64,000 nt of DNA from Mycolicibacterium cosmeticum (GTDB lineage: Bacteria > Actinomycetota > Actinomycetes > Mycobacteriales > Mycobacteriaceae), in contig JACPVS010000030.1 in assembly GCA_016197365.1 (NCBI GenBank), positions 47,054 through 111,053 of the forward strand, written 5' to 3'. The notes beneath the pieces were generated by a model that was not told where the DNA came from, searched no databases, and worked only from the letters and a program-made list of their open reading frames with translations. Positions 24,633 to 32,158 of the stretch are shown here, piece by piece. Position numbers and translations under genes: made by a program. Within the stretch, counting starts at the first letter, position 1. Each line of letters begins with the position of its first letter.

Positions 24633-24646
24633 CGAACATATGTTCG
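24633..24646. promoter_or_regulatory. LexA/SOS box overlapping the dinB start
   Basis: CGAACATATGTTCG is a perfect 14-bp palindrome and matches the inner ten bases of the mycobacterial SOS box TCGAAC-N4-GTTCGA (flanks here are G and T). The ATG at 24640 lies inside it, and an in-frame GTG at 24646 lies at its edge. Confidence 0.72.
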
Positions 24647-25845
24647 TGTCCTCCCCGGCGAGCATCCTGCACGCGGATCTCGATTCGTTCTACGCGTCCG
24701 TGGAGCAGCGGGATGACCCCACGCTGCGCGGGCGGCCCGTCATCGTCGGCGGCGGGGTGGTCCTGGCGGCCAGCTATGAGGCCAAGGCCTACGGTGTCCG
24801 CACCGCGATGGGCGGCCGCCTTGCCCGGCAGCTCTGCCCACACGCCATCGTCGTCCCGCCACGCATGTCGGCCTACTCGCAGGCCAGCCGCGCCGTTTTC
24901 GACGTCTTCCACGACACCACTCCCCTGGTCGAGCCCCTGTCCATCGACGAGGCCTTCCTCGACGTGTCGGGCTTGGGGCGGGTGTCGGGCACCCCGGTGC
25001 AGATCGGGGCGGCGCTGCGCGACCACGTCCGCGACCGCGTCGGCCTACCGATCACCGTCGGCATCGCCCGCACCAAGTTCCTCGCCAAGGTCGCCAGCCA
25101 GCAGGCCAAACCCGACGGCCTGCTCTTGGTGCCGCCCGACCGCGAGCTCGCGTTCCTGCACCCACTGCCGGTGCGCAGCCTGTGGGGCGTGGGTGCCAAG
25201 ACGGCCGAGAAACTGCACACGCACGGCATCCACACGGTCGCCGACGTGGCCGAACTGAGCGAAGGCTCGCTGGGGGCGATGGTCGGTGGTGCGATGGGCC
25301 GGCAACTGTTCTGCCTGTCCCGCAACATCGATCGCCGACGGGTGGTCACCGGGGTGCGCCGTCGTTCGGTGGGTGCCCAGCGAGCGCTGGGACGGTCCGG
25401 AAACACCATGTCCGCCAACGAGATCGATGCGGTGGTCATCAACCTGGTCGACCGGATCACCCGGCGGATGCGGGCGTCCGGGCGCACCGGTCGCACGGTG
25501 GTGCTGCGCCTGCGCTTCGACGATTTCGGCCGGGCCACCCGTTCACACACCTTGGCCCGGGCCACCTCGTCGACCGAGGTGGTACTGGCCGCCGCCCGGG
25601 TATTGGTGGCCGCGGCGGCCCCACTGATCGGCGAACGCGGTCTGACCCTGGTGGGATTCGCCGTGTCCAACATCGACCGGGCCGGTGCCGCACAACTGGA
25701 ACTGCCGTTCGGGGGTGGCTCTGACCCCCTCGCGATCGATACCGCTGTGGACCGCGTCAGGGAGCGCTTCGGCAACGCCATGCTGACCAGAGGCGTGCTG
25801 CTCGGCCGTGATCCGGATCTGGAGATGCCGATGCTCCCGGACTAA
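24640..25845 (+). CDS. dinB: DNA polymerase IV, DinB type (DinB3-like)
   Basis: 401-residue Y-family translesion polymerase. Catalytic carboxylates: ILHADLDSFYASVE (first Asp) and LSIDEAFLDVSG (SIDEA, with Asp and Glu). Thumb helix-hairpin-helix PVRSLWGVGAKTAEKL and the little finger follow. A beta-clamp motif, QLELPFG, lies near the C-terminus. The position after ethR matches the third DinB of M. smegmatis, absent from this spot in M. tuberculosis. No Shine-Dalgarno is visible, so the transcript may be leaderless; GTG 24646 is an alternative start. The SOS box suggests LexA control. Confidence 0.92.
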   Translation: MFVSSPASILHADLDSFYASVEQRDDPTLRGRPVIVGGGVVLAASYEAKAYGVRTAMGGRLARQLCPHAIVVPPRMSAYSQASRAVFDVFHDTTPLVEPLSIDEAFLDVSGLGRVSGTPVQIGAALRDHVRDRVGLPITVGIARTKFLAKVASQQAKPDGLLLVPPDRELAFLHPLPVRSLWGVGAKTAEKLHTHGIHTVADVAELSEGSLGAMVGGAMGRQLFCLSRNIDRRRVVTGVRRRSVGAQRALGRSGNTMSANEIDAVVINLVDRITRRMRASGRTGRTVVLRLRFDDFGRATRSHTLARATSSTEVVLAAARVLVAAAAPLIGERGLTLVGFAVSNIDRAGAAQLELPFGGGSDPLAIDTAVDRVRERFGNAMLTRGVLLGRDPDLEMPMLPD

Positions 25846-26273
25846 CCGAATTGGGCCGCCACGAACCCGGCGAACAGCACCAGGAATCCGCCGATCTCAC
25901 CGGCCATCAGCGCCATCATCCCGGCGTGCAGGCCGGGTCTGGGGTTCTCGAACTGGTTGGTGGTGTCCCTGCGTAGCCCGTGCTGCACGTAGGCGGCGAT
26001 GGCCGTCACGAAGAAGAACACCAAAACCATTGCGGCCGTGAGGTTCACCCACACAGGCCACGCGCTGAGCTCCACGAACACCGCTACCAGGAGCGTCGCA
26101 AACGAGTACAACAGGGCGGCGCGGTGCGCGATGTCGACGTAGGGGTGCGCCAGATGGTCTGGGCTGGTCGCCATCTGGCGGTACTTCCAGGCTCCCAGGA
26201 TCAGGGCAGCCAGGAAGATCAGCCCGGCCGACAGCAGCGTGATGACGGTGTCGATCCCGAGATTCGCGGCCAT
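25842..26273 (-). CDS. Four-helix integral membrane protein
   Basis: 143 residues with four transmembrane segments (VITLLSAGLIFLAALILG, ALLYSFATLLVAVFVEL, LTAAMVLVFFFVTAIAAY, GMMALMAGEIGGFLVLFAGFV). Overall it resembles small hydroxylaminobenzene-mutase-like membrane proteins, but I see no decisive motif. It starts 10 bp after the PHP phosphoesterase stop (same strand), so it is the second gene of that operon; its end overlaps the convergent dinB end by four bases. Function unknown. Confidence 0.72.
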   Translation of the reverse strand: MAANLGIDTVITLLSAGLIFLAALILGAWKYRQMATSPDHLAHPYVDIAHRAALLYSFATLLVAVFVELSAWPVWVNLTAAMVLVFFFVTAIAAYVQHGLRRDTTNQFENPRPGLHAGMMALMAGEIGGFLVLFAGFVAAQFG

Positions 26274-26283
26274 GGCGCCGAGT

Positions 26284-27288
26284 CTAGGGAGCCGTCCATG
26301 CCAGGAGACGCTCGGCCGTCCAGGTGTTGACGATCCGGTCCTGCGGCACGCCGGCCTCCAGCGCCCGCGCGGCCCCGTAGCCGAGGAAGTCGAGCTGGCC
26401 GGGCGCGTGCGCGTCGGTGTCGATGCTGAACACGCAGCCGATCTCGATCGCGAGTCTCAGCAGCCGGTCCGGCGGGTCGCAGCGCTCGGGGCGAGAGTTG
26501 ATCTCGACTGCGACCCCGTGGTCGACGCACGCGGTGAACACCTTCTCGGCGTCGAACTTCGACTCCGGCCGGGTGCCGCGGCTGCCCTCGACCAGCCGGC
26601 CCGTGCAGTGCCCGAGCACATCAGCCTGGCCACCGGACACGGCGCGGACCATCCGCCGGGTCATCGCATCGGCGTCCATCGCCAGTTTCGAGTGCACGCT
26701 GGCCACCACGATGTCCAGGCGCTCCAGCAGTTCGGGTTCCTGGTCGAGGCTGCCGTCGTCGAGGATGTCGACTTCGATACCCGTCAGGATGCGCATCGGC
26801 GAGAACTGTTCGCGCAGTTCGTCTATCACGTCGAGTTGGTGACGGAGCCGGTCCGGCGACAGCCCGTTCGCGACGGTGAGGCGCGGCGAATGATCGGTCA
26901 GCGCACAGTATTCGTGGCCGAGCCGTTGTGCGGTGGCCATCATCTCCGAGATCGGCGCCGAACCGTCCGACCAGTTCGAATGCAGGTGCAGGTCACCCTT
27001 GAGCGCGGCGCGGATGTCGCCGCCGCCGAGATCGGTTGCCTTCTCGCGTAATTCGATGAGGGTGTCGGGTTCGCTGCCCGCCCACGCCTGCGCGATGACC
27101 TTTGCGGTCTTCGGCCCGACGCCCGGTAGAGACTGCCAGCCGTTGCTGCGCCCCAACTTCTCCCGCTGCTCGTCGGACAATGCCTCCACCACGTCGGCGG
27201 CCTTGCGGTAGGCCATCACCCGGCGGGATTCCTCGCGCGCCCGGTCCTTGTAATAGGCGATTTCGCGCAGCGCGCTCACCGGGTCCAT
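26284..27288 (-). CDS. PHP-domain phosphoesterase with N-terminal helix-hairpin-helix (Rv3856c-like)
   Basis: 334 residues, matching Rv3856c in length and place. Residues 1-85 hold a helix-hairpin-helix (SLPGVGPKTAKVIAQAW) like the front of bacterial polymerase X; residues 95-330 are a PHP metal-dependent domain with DLHLHSNWSDGS, LTDHSPRL, GIEVDI, ASVHSKL, EINSRP and DTDAHAP, giving the expected nine His, Asp and Glu ligands. Likely a DNA-repair exonuclease or phosphatase. Start ATG 27288 (MDPVSALREIAYY) rather than upstream. Confidence 0.93.
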   Translation of the reverse strand: MDPVSALREIAYYKDRAREESRRVMAYRKAADVVEALSDEQREKLGRSNGWQSLPGVGPKTAKVIAQAWAGSEPDTLIELREKATDLGGGDIRAALKGDLHLHSNWSDGSAPISEMMATAQRLGHEYCALTDHSPRLTVANGLSPDRLRHQLDVIDELREQFSPMRILTGIEVDILDDGSLDQEPELLERLDIVVASVHSKLAMDADAMTRRMVRAVSGGQADVLGHCTGRLVEGSRGTRPESKFDAEKVFTACVDHGVAVEINSRPERCDPPDRLLRLAIEIGCVFSIDTDAHAPGQLDFLGYGAARALEAGVPQDRIVNTWTAERLLAWTAP

Positions 27289-27364
27289 GAGTCCAGTGTG
27301 CCGGGAAAACGTGCGCCGGCCCACGGCGATGCCTTGTTACGCTGCTCGACGGGGGTGGTGTCGG

Positions 27365-28336
27365 ATGGGTGACGGCGGCGGAGATCTGCTCAAAGATCTG
27401 TTCGACCTGGGTAATGGGATCAGGAGTGGCGTCCAGGACGTCCCCAAACTCTTCCAGGACGTCGTGGATCTCGATGCCCATGGCGCCCTCACGGATGGCC
27501 GCAAGGTCATCGGAGATGTGGGGGACGTGCTGAGCGGTCTCGGTGGTCTGGGCATGGGGATCACGCAGGTCCCACGAAAGATCGCCGAGAAGTACGTCGG
27601 TTCTGCAGTCGGGAAGCTCGCCGACTCGCGGATCCTGTCGGCCGCGCAGCTGGCGATCGAGGCAGAGAAAGCGACCACGGGGTCAGGCGATCCCGAGGAC
27701 GGCAACGGCTATCACGAGTCGGCCGTACGGATGCAGAAGGTAGTCCAAACCCTGTCGGACGCGGATCCTCGGGGCGACCGCTGGAGCGGCGCCGCATCAG
27801 ACGCCTACTCGACCACCAACAGCAGGCACCGTGCACACGCATCCGCCGTACAAGGCGCCGACGAAGAAATCAGTCAGATCCTCAGCACCGAAGCCGTCCA
27901 GGTGAGCCGAACCCGCAAAACCCTTGACGAGACGAACCAGTACCTCTCGGACTTCGGGGCCGCCACGGCATGGATGAATTTCGTGCCCGGTTTGGCGCAC
28001 GCGAAGATGGTCGCCGACGTCGCAGCGGCGGCGGCCGCACTCGCCACGACCAATTCCACCATGGCGATTCTCGTCAAGAACTCCGCGGAGAACGCGGCGC
28101 GGATCCGCGCGCATGCCGGCAGTTACGCCGCAGCGGCCGAGCGGAGCACCAAACCCGACCTGCCGGCGGCGCAACAACCCAGGGAGGGCGACCCATTTGT
28201 GTCGCAGGTGACCGACATCGCCGAGGGCACCGCACCGGGTCGCCTGAACAACGGCAGGTCCTACGAGATCCCTTCCCCGGACGATCCGCCGAATACTCCG
28301 GGCCGGCCCTACGACAATCGCCCGACAGGGGGATGA
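27365..28336 (+). CDS. EspA/EspE-like type VII secretion substrate
   Basis: 323 residues, largely helical. A WxG element (DRWSGAASDAY, W at about residue 140) lies in the middle of a helical hairpin region, and the C-terminal third is Ala-rich helix ending in a Pro-rich tail. The EspA/EspE family of ESX-1 substrates shows this layout. The context is decisive: the next two genes look like EspC and EspD/EspH. Start ATG 27365 with GGGGGTGG upstream. Base composition is less GC-rich than neighbouring housekeeping genes. I see no catalytic motif. Confidence 0.72.
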   Translation: MGDGGGDLLKDLFDLGNGIRSGVQDVPKLFQDVVDLDAHGALTDGRKVIGDVGDVLSGLGGLGMGITQVPRKIAEKYVGSAVGKLADSRILSAAQLAIEAEKATTGSGDPEDGNGYHESAVRMQKVVQTLSDADPRGDRWSGAASDAYSTTNSRHRAHASAVQGADEEISQILSTEAVQVSRTRKTLDETNQYLSDFGAATAWMNFVPGLAHAKMVADVAAAAAALATTNSTMAILVKNSAENAARIRAHAGSYAAAAERSTKPDLPAAQQPREGDPFVSQVTDIAEGTAPGRLNNGRSYEIPSPDDPPNTPGRPYDNRPTGG

Positions 28337-28339
28337 GCG

Positions 28340-28663
28340 ATGACATCCGAAGCGGACAACTTGCGCGTGCTGACCGACCACGTCAGGAAGCTCGCGGTCA
28401 CACAACACACGGCCGCGGATCAGATCACCGGTGCGAGCCGGTCCATCGGGGACGTGGCCGCGCGCGTTTCGAGCACACACGGGGTGGTGTGCTCCTTCAC
28501 CAGCGTCGCGCTCGACGCCGCCGATTCCGCGCGTAACGCGGCCGGTTCTGCCTTGCAGAAAGTATCGACCGACCTCTCCGGGAAGCTCGACACCGCGGCC
28601 GCCAACTACGACAACGCCGACTACCGCGCCGGCAAACAGATCAGCCAAGCGGGTCGAATGTGA
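28340..28663 (+). CDS. EspC/EspF-like small ESX secretion-associated protein
   Basis: 107 residues, two long helices, no signal peptide. The C-terminal type VII signal YxxxD is present (YDNAD at residues 90-94), and the middle turn has HGVVCS where WxG proteins often have W-x-G. Size and helix pattern match the EspC family (T7SS_ESX_EspC), small partner proteins of EspA/EspE. Start ATG 28340, three bases after the EspA-like stop. Stop overlaps the next gene start (GTGA), so the operon is coupled. Confidence 0.75.
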   Translation: MTSEADNLRVLTDHVRKLAVTQHTAADQITGASRSIGDVAARVSSTHGVVCSFTSVALDAADSARNAAGSALQKVSTDLSGKLDTAAANYDNADYRAGKQISQAGRM

Positions 28664-29163
28664 CCGACCCGCACGACTCGCCCTGGGACAGCGAAGATGA
28701 TGGCACCCACCAGGCGGATGAGGGCCTGGTGTTCGAGGCCTTCGCCGCATACGCGCCGACGGGAGCCGAATTAGGCTGGAAATCAACGGTATCGGCGACA
28801 GCGGACGAACTTCAGACAGTTGTCTTCACCGCAATCAATCCTGCTGGCACGGTATCGGTCACAGCATTGATGGACGGCCGATTGGTGCGCGTCGAGCTGA
28901 CACCCGGCGTGCATTCGATGACCGAGACGGAGCTCGAAGAGGAGGTCGTCGTGATCGCGAGACTTGCCACGAGACAAGCGCTCGCAGGTCAGCACCTGAT
29001 CATCTCGGCCCTCATGCAGCGCCTCGGACAAGACCCCGCGAACACACGAAGCTTCCTGGAACGAGACCTACACCTTCCTGCACCCGACGTGGTTCTGGCA
29101 GAACGCGCCCAACTGTTCTCCGCCGGATACACCCACAACACGGAGGACTCCCCGCGGCGATGA
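28660..29163 (+). CDS. EspD/EspH-like ESX-1 associated protein
   Basis: 167 residues, acidic, soluble. The segment VVFTAINPAGTVSVTALMDGRLVRVELTPGVHSMTETELEEEVVVIARLATRQA closely recalls EspH and EspD (Rv3867, Rv3614c), which share the 'TNPxGxVSVxxLMDG' core and the 'MSExxLxxEI' helix. In M. tuberculosis EspD stabilises EspA and EspC and may act as a chaperone. Starts at GTG 28660 (GTGA overlap) and ends in ATGA with the propeller gene. This match is the strongest evidence that the cluster belongs to the Esp family. Confidence 0.8.
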   Translation: MTDPHDSPWDSEDDGTHQADEGLVFEAFAAYAPTGAELGWKSTVSATADELQTVVFTAINPAGTVSVTALMDGRLVRVELTPGVHSMTETELEEEVVVIARLATRQALAGQHLIISALMQRLGQDPANTRSFLERDLHLPAPDVVLAERAQLFSAGYTHNTEDSPRR

Positions 29164-30572
29164 GATCGATTCCGCAGCCTTACAAACGAATCTGGTTGAT
29201 TCTCGTCGTCGCTCTTTTTGCCATACCGGCAATCGCCGTCGCGGCCACCATTCTTGTATCCCGGGTACTCCCGTGGTGGAGATCGACCGACGACGCGGAG
29301 TTCGTCCGCGGTCATTGGCGTGCTCCCCCGCAAGGGCTCCTGTCATCGTCGATGGCGGTTGAGCCCGTGCCAGGCTGGCTCACGAAGGTGAGCAGCATCG
29401 GCCTGCCTGACGAGACCGACTCGGCCCCTTACAAATTCGGCGTCGACGAGAATCCGTTCTTGTCCGATCCCTACGTGGGAAATATGGGCGACCACGCCTA
29501 CTTCATGCTGGGAAACATCGACTCACCGACTCCACAATGGTTCTTGGTGGGCATCGACGTGCGAACCGGCGACCGGACCTTCGCCCCAGTCCCGCTGGCC
29601 ACCGATCAGGCACGCCCTCGGTGCTATCTCAATGGTCCGGATGCGCTGCTCTGCCTCACTGACGACGGCAAGGATGGCACAGCGTGGATCATCAACAGTC
29701 ACAACGGAAGAGTTGAATACACCGGACCTACAGCGCTGACGGTGTACTCGTCACAGTTCATCATGCGGCAGATCGGCCTCTACGCCGTCGCGCTGAAGCC
29801 GGACTCCGGGATATACGGAGTCGGTCCCACCGCCGAGACGACCTGGTTCGTCCCCGGGAACGGGACGGTCAATGACGCCGATCCCCATCCATTGGACCTC
29901 GTACCCCCCGCCTTGACCAACCAGCCGGCCGGTCGCGGTGCTGCTCGCACGATCACGTTCTCACTGAAGGACGGCACGGTCATCCGACCCACACTCGCCG
30001 ACAACAAGCAGCAGCAACGGAGTGTCACGTACCCAGGCGGATTCGCCGCCGAAGTGGCCGCCCCGCGGGAGCTCGGCCACGTCCAGTTCTTCGACGACTC
30101 CGGCGCCCGCGAAGGTCCGAACAGCGCCCCGGGCGAACTAGGCCACGCCAACGGGCTACCTCTGGTCAACCTCGCAGGCGGAGGATGGGCCCTGTTCGAC
30201 GCCCCAGGCGAACTGCTCATGCAGCAGGCCACCCCGACACACGCGAACGCAGAGATCGTCGGAGACATGTTGTTGATCAGCGGTGATGGTCCCGGCGACA
30301 AGAGACAATTCGACATGACGTCAGGCACCGAGATGAAACCGTGTGACCTGCCAGAGGGCTACTTCGCCAGCGACGGCAGAGTCGCACTCGGCGAGCACGG
30401 TTATGCCGACACGGTCCGCACCACGACGGCTGTCGACCTCACCACATGCGACACCGTGTGGAAATCCGAGTCGCCAGTCGGCACCTTTCACAGGCTCTGG
30501 CGCATCAACACCACCCTCGTCCAATTGTCCGATGACGGAACGGAATTGATGTCGCTCGTGGCACCCGGCTAG
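29160..30572 (+). CDS. Membrane-anchored propeller-like protein, last gene of the Esp-like operon
   Basis: 470 residues. One N-terminal transmembrane helix (about 11-35, IWLILVVALFAIPAIAVAAT), then a large extracytoplasmic region of about 430 residues with repeated short beta elements that alternate Asp-Gly turns and Trp/Phe (for example TGDRTFAPV, DDGKDGTAWI, PGDKRQFDM), as in PQQ-like or YVTN propellers; the number of blades cannot be fixed by eye. Paired Cys are present (RPRCYLNGPDALLC; late MKPCDL and LTTCDT). Its ATG overlaps the EspD/H-like stop, so it is made with the Esp proteins. Not seen in the M. tuberculosis espACD or espE-H loci as I recall them. Confidence 0.7.
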   Translation: MRSIPQPYKRIWLILVVALFAIPAIAVAATILVSRVLPWWRSTDDAEFVRGHWRAPPQGLLSSSMAVEPVPGWLTKVSSIGLPDETDSAPYKFGVDENPFLSDPYVGNMGDHAYFMLGNIDSPTPQWFLVGIDVRTGDRTFAPVPLATDQARPRCYLNGPDALLCLTDDGKDGTAWIINSHNGRVEYTGPTALTVYSSQFIMRQIGLYAVALKPDSGIYGVGPTAETTWFVPGNGTVNDADPHPLDLVPPALTNQPAGRGAARTITFSLKDGTVIRPTLADNKQQQRSVTYPGGFAAEVAAPRELGHVQFFDDSGAREGPNSAPGELGHANGLPLVNLAGGGWALFDAPGELLMQQATPTHANAEIVGDMLLISGDGPGDKRQFDMTSGTEMKPCDLPEGYFASDGRVALGEHGYADTVRTTTAVDLTTCDTVWKSESPVGTFHRLWRINTTLVQLSDDGTELMSLVAPG

Positions 30573-30649
30573 CCCGTCGCCACCGATTCACACCAAACTG
30601 CCAACAAGTCCCCGGAATGAATCCCGCAACAGGACTAGTTTTGGTTCGT

Positions 30650-31492
30650 GTGAGATTCGCCTTCAAGACATCCCCGCAGAACACGACATGGGCCGACATG
30701 CTGGCCATCTGGAAAACGGCCGATGACATCGACGTCTTCGAATCCGGCTGGACCTTCGATCACTTCTATCCGATCTTCTCCGATTCCACCGGTCCGTGCC
30801 TGGAGGGCTGGACGACGCTGACCGCGCTGGCCCAGGCCACCACGCGGCTTCGGGTGGGCGTGCTGGTGACGGGCATCCACTACCGCCATCCCGCGGTGCT
30901 GGCCAACATGGCCGCGGCGGTGGACATCATCTCCAATGGCCGCCTCGAGCTCGGCATCGGTGCCGGCTGGAATGAGGAAGAGTCCGGCGCCTACGGCATC
31001 GAGTTGGGCAGCATCAAGGAACGGTTCGACCGCTTCGAGGAGGCCTGCCAGATCCTCAAGGGCCTGCTCACCCAAGAGACCACGACGTTCGACGGCAAGT
31101 TCTATCAGCTCAAGGACGCCCGCAACGAGCCGAAGGGCCCGCAGCAGCCGCACCCGCCGTTCTGCATCGGCGGTAGCGGCGAGAAGCGCACCTTGAAGAT
31201 CACCGCCAAGTACGCCGATCACTGGAACTTCGTCGGCGGCCCGCCGGAGGAGTTCGCACGACTGCGTGGGGTGCTGGACGCGCACTGCGCCGACATCGGC
31301 CGCGACCCGAAGGAGATCACCACCTCCGCGCACGTCCGCCTCGGTGAGGACCGCGACTACGCCAAGGTCGTCGCCGAAGCGGCCGCCCTCGGCGAGGCCG
31401 GCCTGGATCTGGCCATCATCTACCTGCCGCCGCCGTACGACACCGCGGTGCTGGAGCCGCTGGCCGAGGCCATCCGTGACGCCAAACTCTGA
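30650..31492 (+). CDS. LLM-class F420-dependent oxidoreductase
   Basis: 280 residues, luciferase-like TIM barrel. N-terminal MRFAFKTSPQNTTWADML, ESGWTFDHFYPIF, the LRVGVLVTGIHYRHPAVLA strand-helix pair and GRLELGIGAGWNEEE are the familiar blocks of F420-dependent members in mycobacteria. Start chosen at GTG 30650 (upstream codons read through a promoter-like stretch). The hydride acceptor is F420 by family; substrate unknown. Followed by a good terminator at 31500. Confidence 0.9.
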   Translation: MRFAFKTSPQNTTWADMLAIWKTADDIDVFESGWTFDHFYPIFSDSTGPCLEGWTTLTALAQATTRLRVGVLVTGIHYRHPAVLANMAAAVDIISNGRLELGIGAGWNEEESGAYGIELGSIKERFDRFEEACQILKGLLTQETTTFDGKFYQLKDARNEPKGPQQPHPPFCIGGSGEKRTLKITAKYADHWNFVGGPPEEFARLRGVLDAHCADIGRDPKEITTSAHVRLGEDRDYAKVVAEAAALGEAGLDLAIIYLPPPYDTAVLEPLAEAIRDAKL

Positions 31493-31499
31493 CCCGGGA

Positions 31500-31536
31500 C
31501 GGTTCCCGCAGGGGGCAGGTCACCCTGCGGGAACCG
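31500..31536 (+). terminator. Terminator of the F420-oxidoreductase gene
   Basis: Perfect 14-bp stem (31500-31513 with 31523-31536) and a 9-base loop, starting 7 bp after the stop codon. No T-tract. Confidence 0.8.
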
Positions 31537-31617
31537 CCGGTCGGGCAGAGATCCAGGACGACACCGCTGGTCTCTGGGTACATCCTGTGCATTGCGCAGC
31601 GATTCTGCGCGGCGAAA

Positions 31618-31685
31618 CGCCAGTTCGGCGGTGATGAGTTTCAAAGAGGCCGGGTGCGGCGGTGAAGCGCGCTACCGAACTGGCG
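31618..31685. repeat. Separated 11-bp inverted repeat
   Basis: CGCCAGTTCGG (31618-31628) and CCGAACTGGCG (31675-31685) are perfect inverses 46 bp apart, in the gene-poor interval 31537-31751. A small hairpin GCGCAG-CGATT-CTGCGC sits just before it (31595-31611). Possible RNA structure or protein site; I see no gene in this stretch. Confidence 0.5.
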
Positions 31686-31751
31686 GTAACGAAACGATAA
31701 CGGCTGGCAAAGTAACGCTGCCGTCAGTACGAGGCCGGAAAACGGGGTAGA

Positions 31752-31892
31752 TCAGGCGCCGAAGCGGAGCATCTCCGCGGCGGTGATCAGGCGCTCGTGC
31801 TTAGCTGGGAATTCTCGGCTCTTGACCGGATGGCGGAACCATGACCAGGCAATTCGGCTGACTCGGGACCGTGAATAAGTGTTGTTGTACAC
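31752..31892 (-). CDS. Short basic protein, 46 residues
   Basis: A small open frame with GTG start at 31892 and an AGGAG ribosome-binding site (complement of 31901-31905) eight bases upstream. The product begins VYNNTYSRSRVSRIAWSWF and ends ITAAEMLRFGA. It is basic, has two Trp near residues 16-18 and no transmembrane segment. I recognise no family. Support comes from the RBS and full use of a gene-poor interval on the gltDB strand. A regulatory peptide or small binding protein are both possible. Confidence 0.5.
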   Translation of the reverse strand: MYNNTYSRSRVSRIAWSWFRHPVKSREFPAKHERLITAAEMLRFGA

Positions 31893-32071
31893 GGTGAAAA
31901 CTCCTGCGGTCGGGCGTTTACATGCACCGGGGGGTCACTTTACCGCACGACCCCTGCGGGATCATTAGATACCTGTGACGGAGCAAACACTGAAAGGCGC
32001 GCCGACGAAAAGTCCGATGTTTCTGATGGGACTGAAGTTGCTGAAGTTACGCCGCGCGACCGCGTTGTGAC

Positions 32072-32147
32072 CTGTCCGGCCCGCGAGATTGCGGTTGCGT
32101 CGCGATTCTGCGACCAGCGCACGCAACAACTGCAATCTCGCGGACAG
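32072..32147. repeat. Long imperfect inverted repeat before gltD end
   Basis: CTGTCC at 32072 and GGACAG at 32142 close a 76-bp hairpin whose arms pair over CGCGAGATTGC/GCAATCTCGCG and TTGCGT/ACGCAA, with small bulges. The loop holds CGCGATTCTGCG. It starts 12 bp beyond the gltD stop (at 32159 on the minus strand) and may be the gltBD terminator, or a dispersed palindromic (REP-like) element. Confidence 0.6.
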
Positions 32148-32158
32148 CCAACCGTGAC

